DNA from: Candidatus Pantoea edessiphila
Lineage (GTDB): Bacteria > Pseudomonadota > Gammaproteobacteria > Enterobacterales > Enterobacteriaceae
Length of the DNA: 64,000 nt
Assembly: GCF_002933335.1 (NCBI RefSeq)
Contig: NZ_PDKS01000001.1
Coordinates: forward strand, 124,001-188,000
Direction of reading: 5' to 3'
Shown: positions 61,924-64,000 of the stretch, one piece after another
Layout: the number at the start of each line of letters is the position of its first letter
Numbering within the stretch: position 1 is the first letter of the stretch
Translations under genes and position numbers: made by a program
The notes under the pieces: generated by a model
Databases searched by the model: none
Told to the model about the DNA's origin: nothing
What the model saw: only the letters and a program-made list of their open reading frames with translations

Positions 61924-63482
61924 TAGAAAACTTCCTTACAGCTATGTGCAGTTGCAATGGCATTTAATACTGCTCTAGCTTTATTACGACTTTCATCTGC
62001 TTCTTCTTGTGGGTTGGAATCTAATACTATACCCGCTCCAGCTTGAACTGTAGCAATTCCATTTTTAACATAAGCAGAACGAATCACTATACATGTATCT
62101 AGATCTCCTTGTGGTGTCAAATATCCTACGGAACCACCATAGCTACCTCTTCTTTCTCCCTCTACAGATGCTATTATTTGCATAGCACGTACTTTGGGTG
62201 CCCCGCTGAGAGTACCCATATTAAGACAAGCTCGATATGCATGTAATGCATCTAGATCTGATCGAAGCACACCAATCACTCGAGAAACTAAATGCATTAC
62301 ATAAGCATAACGATCAACTTTAATCAAATTAGCTACATGTCTGGTACCGGGTGTACATATTCTAGCTAAATCACTGCGTGCTAAATCAACTAACATAAGA
62401 TGTTCTGATAGTTCTTTGTGATTTGTTCGCATTTCAAGTTCAATCCTATTATCGAGATCCATATCTAAAGATCCATCGGCAAAACGACCCCTAGGACGTG
62501 TTCCTGCTATCGGATATATTTCAATTTGACGCGAAGTAGCATCATATTTAAGTGAACTTTCAGGCGAAGCACCAAATAATGAAAAATCTTTATCTTGCAT
62601 AAAAAACATATAAGGACTTAAATTGTTCTTTTTAAGAGTATTATATGCATTTAATGGAGAAGGACATGGTAAATAAAAACGCCTTGATGGTACCACTTGA
62701 AATATTTCTCCCAAGCGTATTGATTTTTGCATTTTTCTAATGATCCTACAATAGGATTTGTCATCATGGTTCATAGTAAGTTGCATATCCCTGATTTTTT
62801 TTGCAGGTAATTTTGGAAATTTTCCTAACATTTTTTTTTGCAATTTATGTATACGAAATTTTAATTTTTGAAATTCATCTTTAGAATTACAAAAGATACT
62901 TCCTCGTAAACAAGCAGTTTTTTTCTGATGATCTAATATTAATAGTACTTCAGATAAATAAAAACAATAATCTGGACAATTATGTTCATTGTTAATTTTA
63001 GGTAATTTTTCAAAATTTGAAACTACATCATAAGCAAATAAACCTCCAAGTAAAAATGCTTCTTTTTTGTCTGAAGAAAATTTTATTAATTGTAAAATTG
63101 TTCTAAGTGGATCAAATATTGATGAGTTTTTTAAACGACTATCTTCATCTTGTATCTTGTCATTGACTGAAAATATTAAAATACGTTCATTGATCTTAAC
63201 ACCGTTTTTTATATTAGGTAATATATTATCTAGTAATGATAGTAAAGTAAGACCATTATTTGATAAAGCTTGTAGATAAACATAGTTGTCTATTGCTATA
63301 ATACGTAATGCACTATCTACAATTAACAAGCTCTTTAGATTTTGTTTGTTATCTATGTTTGCAGATTCAAGTAATAAAGTTGACGGTCTTGATCCGCAAA
63401 GTTGATGAAACAACATTCCTGGATTATCATGATATGGTACATTAATGTTTATCGTTTTTACTTCAAGTTTATCATTTGACAT
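61923..63482 (-). CDS. trpE: Anthranilate synthase component I
   Basis: TrpE makes anthranilate from chorismate with TrpG. The 519-residue length matches E. coli (520). The N-terminal tryptophan-binding motif LLLESAN near residue 37 is retained, suggesting that feedback inhibition by tryptophan still operates. Catalytic-domain motifs include GEIFQVVPSRRFYLP, IAGTRPRGR, LMLVDLARSDLARI, GTLSGAPKVRAM and GGSVGYLTP. TTAAGAGAAAA precedes the ATG. First gene of trpEGDCBA, with no leader peptide visible. Confidence 0.97.
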   Translation of the reverse strand: MSNDKLEVKTININVPYHDNPGMLFHQLCGSRPSTLLLESANIDNKQNLKSLLIVDSALRIIAIDNYVYLQALSNNGLTLLSLLDNILPNIKNGVKINERILIFSVNDKIQDEDSRLKNSSIFDPLRTILQLIKFSSDKKEAFLLGGLFAYDVVSNFEKLPKINNEHNCPDYCFYLSEVLLILDHQKKTACLRGSIFCNSKDEFQKLKFRIHKLQKKMLGKFPKLPAKKIRDMQLTMNHDDKSYCRIIRKMQKSIRLGEIFQVVPSRRFYLPCPSPLNAYNTLKKNNLSPYMFFMQDKDFSLFGASPESSLKYDATSRQIEIYPIAGTRPRGRFADGSLDMDLDNRIELEMRTNHKELSEHLMLVDLARSDLARICTPGTRHVANLIKVDRYAYVMHLVSRVIGVLRSDLDALHAYRACLNMGTLSGAPKVRAMQIIASVEGERRGSYGGSVGYLTPQGDLDTCIVIRSAYVKNGIATVQAGAGIVLDSNPQEEADESRNKARAVLNAIATAHSCKEVF

Positions 63483-64000
63483 AATAATTTTCTCTTAATT
63501 ATATTTAAATAACTTACTTATAATATAGGGAGTTTAGAAAAAAATATTATTATATTTAAATGGTTTTAATAAATAGATTGTTTTTTGTTATTACATAAAA
63601 AACACACATATCGTATATTTAAGATAAATTATTAATATAATCAAATAGAATTATAATTTTTTGCAATTTAATATATATAATTATATGTATAGTAATAATA
63701 TTTTTTATATACTTACTTAAATAAATCATGTGATATTGAAGAGTAATTAATGCTTAATTTTAAACTAAAATATCAATATTAGCTAATGAATAACATATTA
63801 AATAACATGTTTTACTTAATATTAAGTGATAGTTCAGTTATTATATTGCTATATATAATAATTAATTATACAAATTATATAATTTAGTAAATTATTTCAT
63901 AATCAAAATTTTATTTAATGAAATTAAAATTGTAATCATATTGTATAATCCACTAGATAACTTATACAAAAAAATGTAGAATTCATACAATGTATAAATC
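63483..64000. other. Region upstream of trpE, no leader peptide or gene seen
   Basis: This 518-base AT-rich stretch must contain the trp promoter. On the minus strand I find no short ORF with adjacent Trp codons like TrpL. I see no GC-rich attenuator hairpin followed by a T run, and no good match to the TrpR operator. No other gene is recognised up to the window edge. Confidence 0.4.

Overview
The window is a 64 kb piece of a very AT-rich, reduced chromosome from a member of the Enterobacterales. Almost every protein reads as a close, nearly full-length orthologue of an E. coli gene. Intergenic DNA is strongly AT-rich, coding density is moderate, and several genes are decaying. I see no mobile elements, prophage, CRISPR arrays or secretion systems. 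This fits a heritable insect symbiont of the Ishikawaella/Buchnera/Blochmannia type. A gut-type stinkbug symbiont (Ishikawaella-like) is my best guess, because sugar uptake (mannose PTS), proline uptake and catabolism, cell-wall genes, Min division genes, a Na+/H+ antiporter and both histidine and tryptophan pathways are all kept. The species is an inference and is not proven by the sequence.

Layout. 1-5.4 kb: 3' end of gyrA, yqhA, tRNA-Pro(GGG), rplY, metG, ahpC, dcd. 5.5-12.6 kb: a complete, tightly overlapped hisGDCBHAFI operon on the minus strand. 13.0-15.4 kb: sbcB with a one-base frameshift in an A10 run, tRNA-Asn, dsrB. 15.5-21.5 kb: divergent putA/putP and tRNA-Ser(GGA). 21.6-28.4 kb: argS, a PatB/MalY-type C-S lyase, the decayed cmoA-cmoB pair, aspS. 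28.7-34.4 kb: ruvC, ruvAB and the zinc-uptake genes znuBC/znuA with a palindromic divergent control region, followed by a shortened mepM. 34.4-43.3 kb: pykA, a ptrB pseudogene, htpX, manXYZ, and a yoaE reduced to its TerC-type membrane domain. 43.6-53.6 kb: tsaB, minCDE, nhaB, dadX, gapA, sppA, xthA. 54.2-63.5 kb: cls (frameshifted at an A9 run near its 5' end), yciC and a complete trpEGDCBA operon. Gene order largely follows the E. coli map with a few rearranged blocks.

How the genes work together. The his and trp operons make two essential amino acids, which fits nutritional provisioning of a host on a poor diet; the PatB-type lyase may complete methionine synthesis. ManXYZ, GapA and PykA feed glycolysis, while PutP and PutA can import proline and oxidise it to glutamate. 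DadX, MepM and MinCDE maintain and divide a walled cell. SbcB, RuvABC and XthA keep part of the recombination and repair machinery.

I found no clearly new biological system. The most notable signals are two otherwise intact genes (sbcB, cls), each one base out of frame in a long A run at the 5' end, which raises the question of slippage rescue. Others are coupled decay of cmoA/cmoB, a 17-bp tandem duplication inside dead ptrB, the perfect palindrome between znuA and znuC, a ZnuA without its histidine-rich loop, and retention of a full PutA including its repressor domain.
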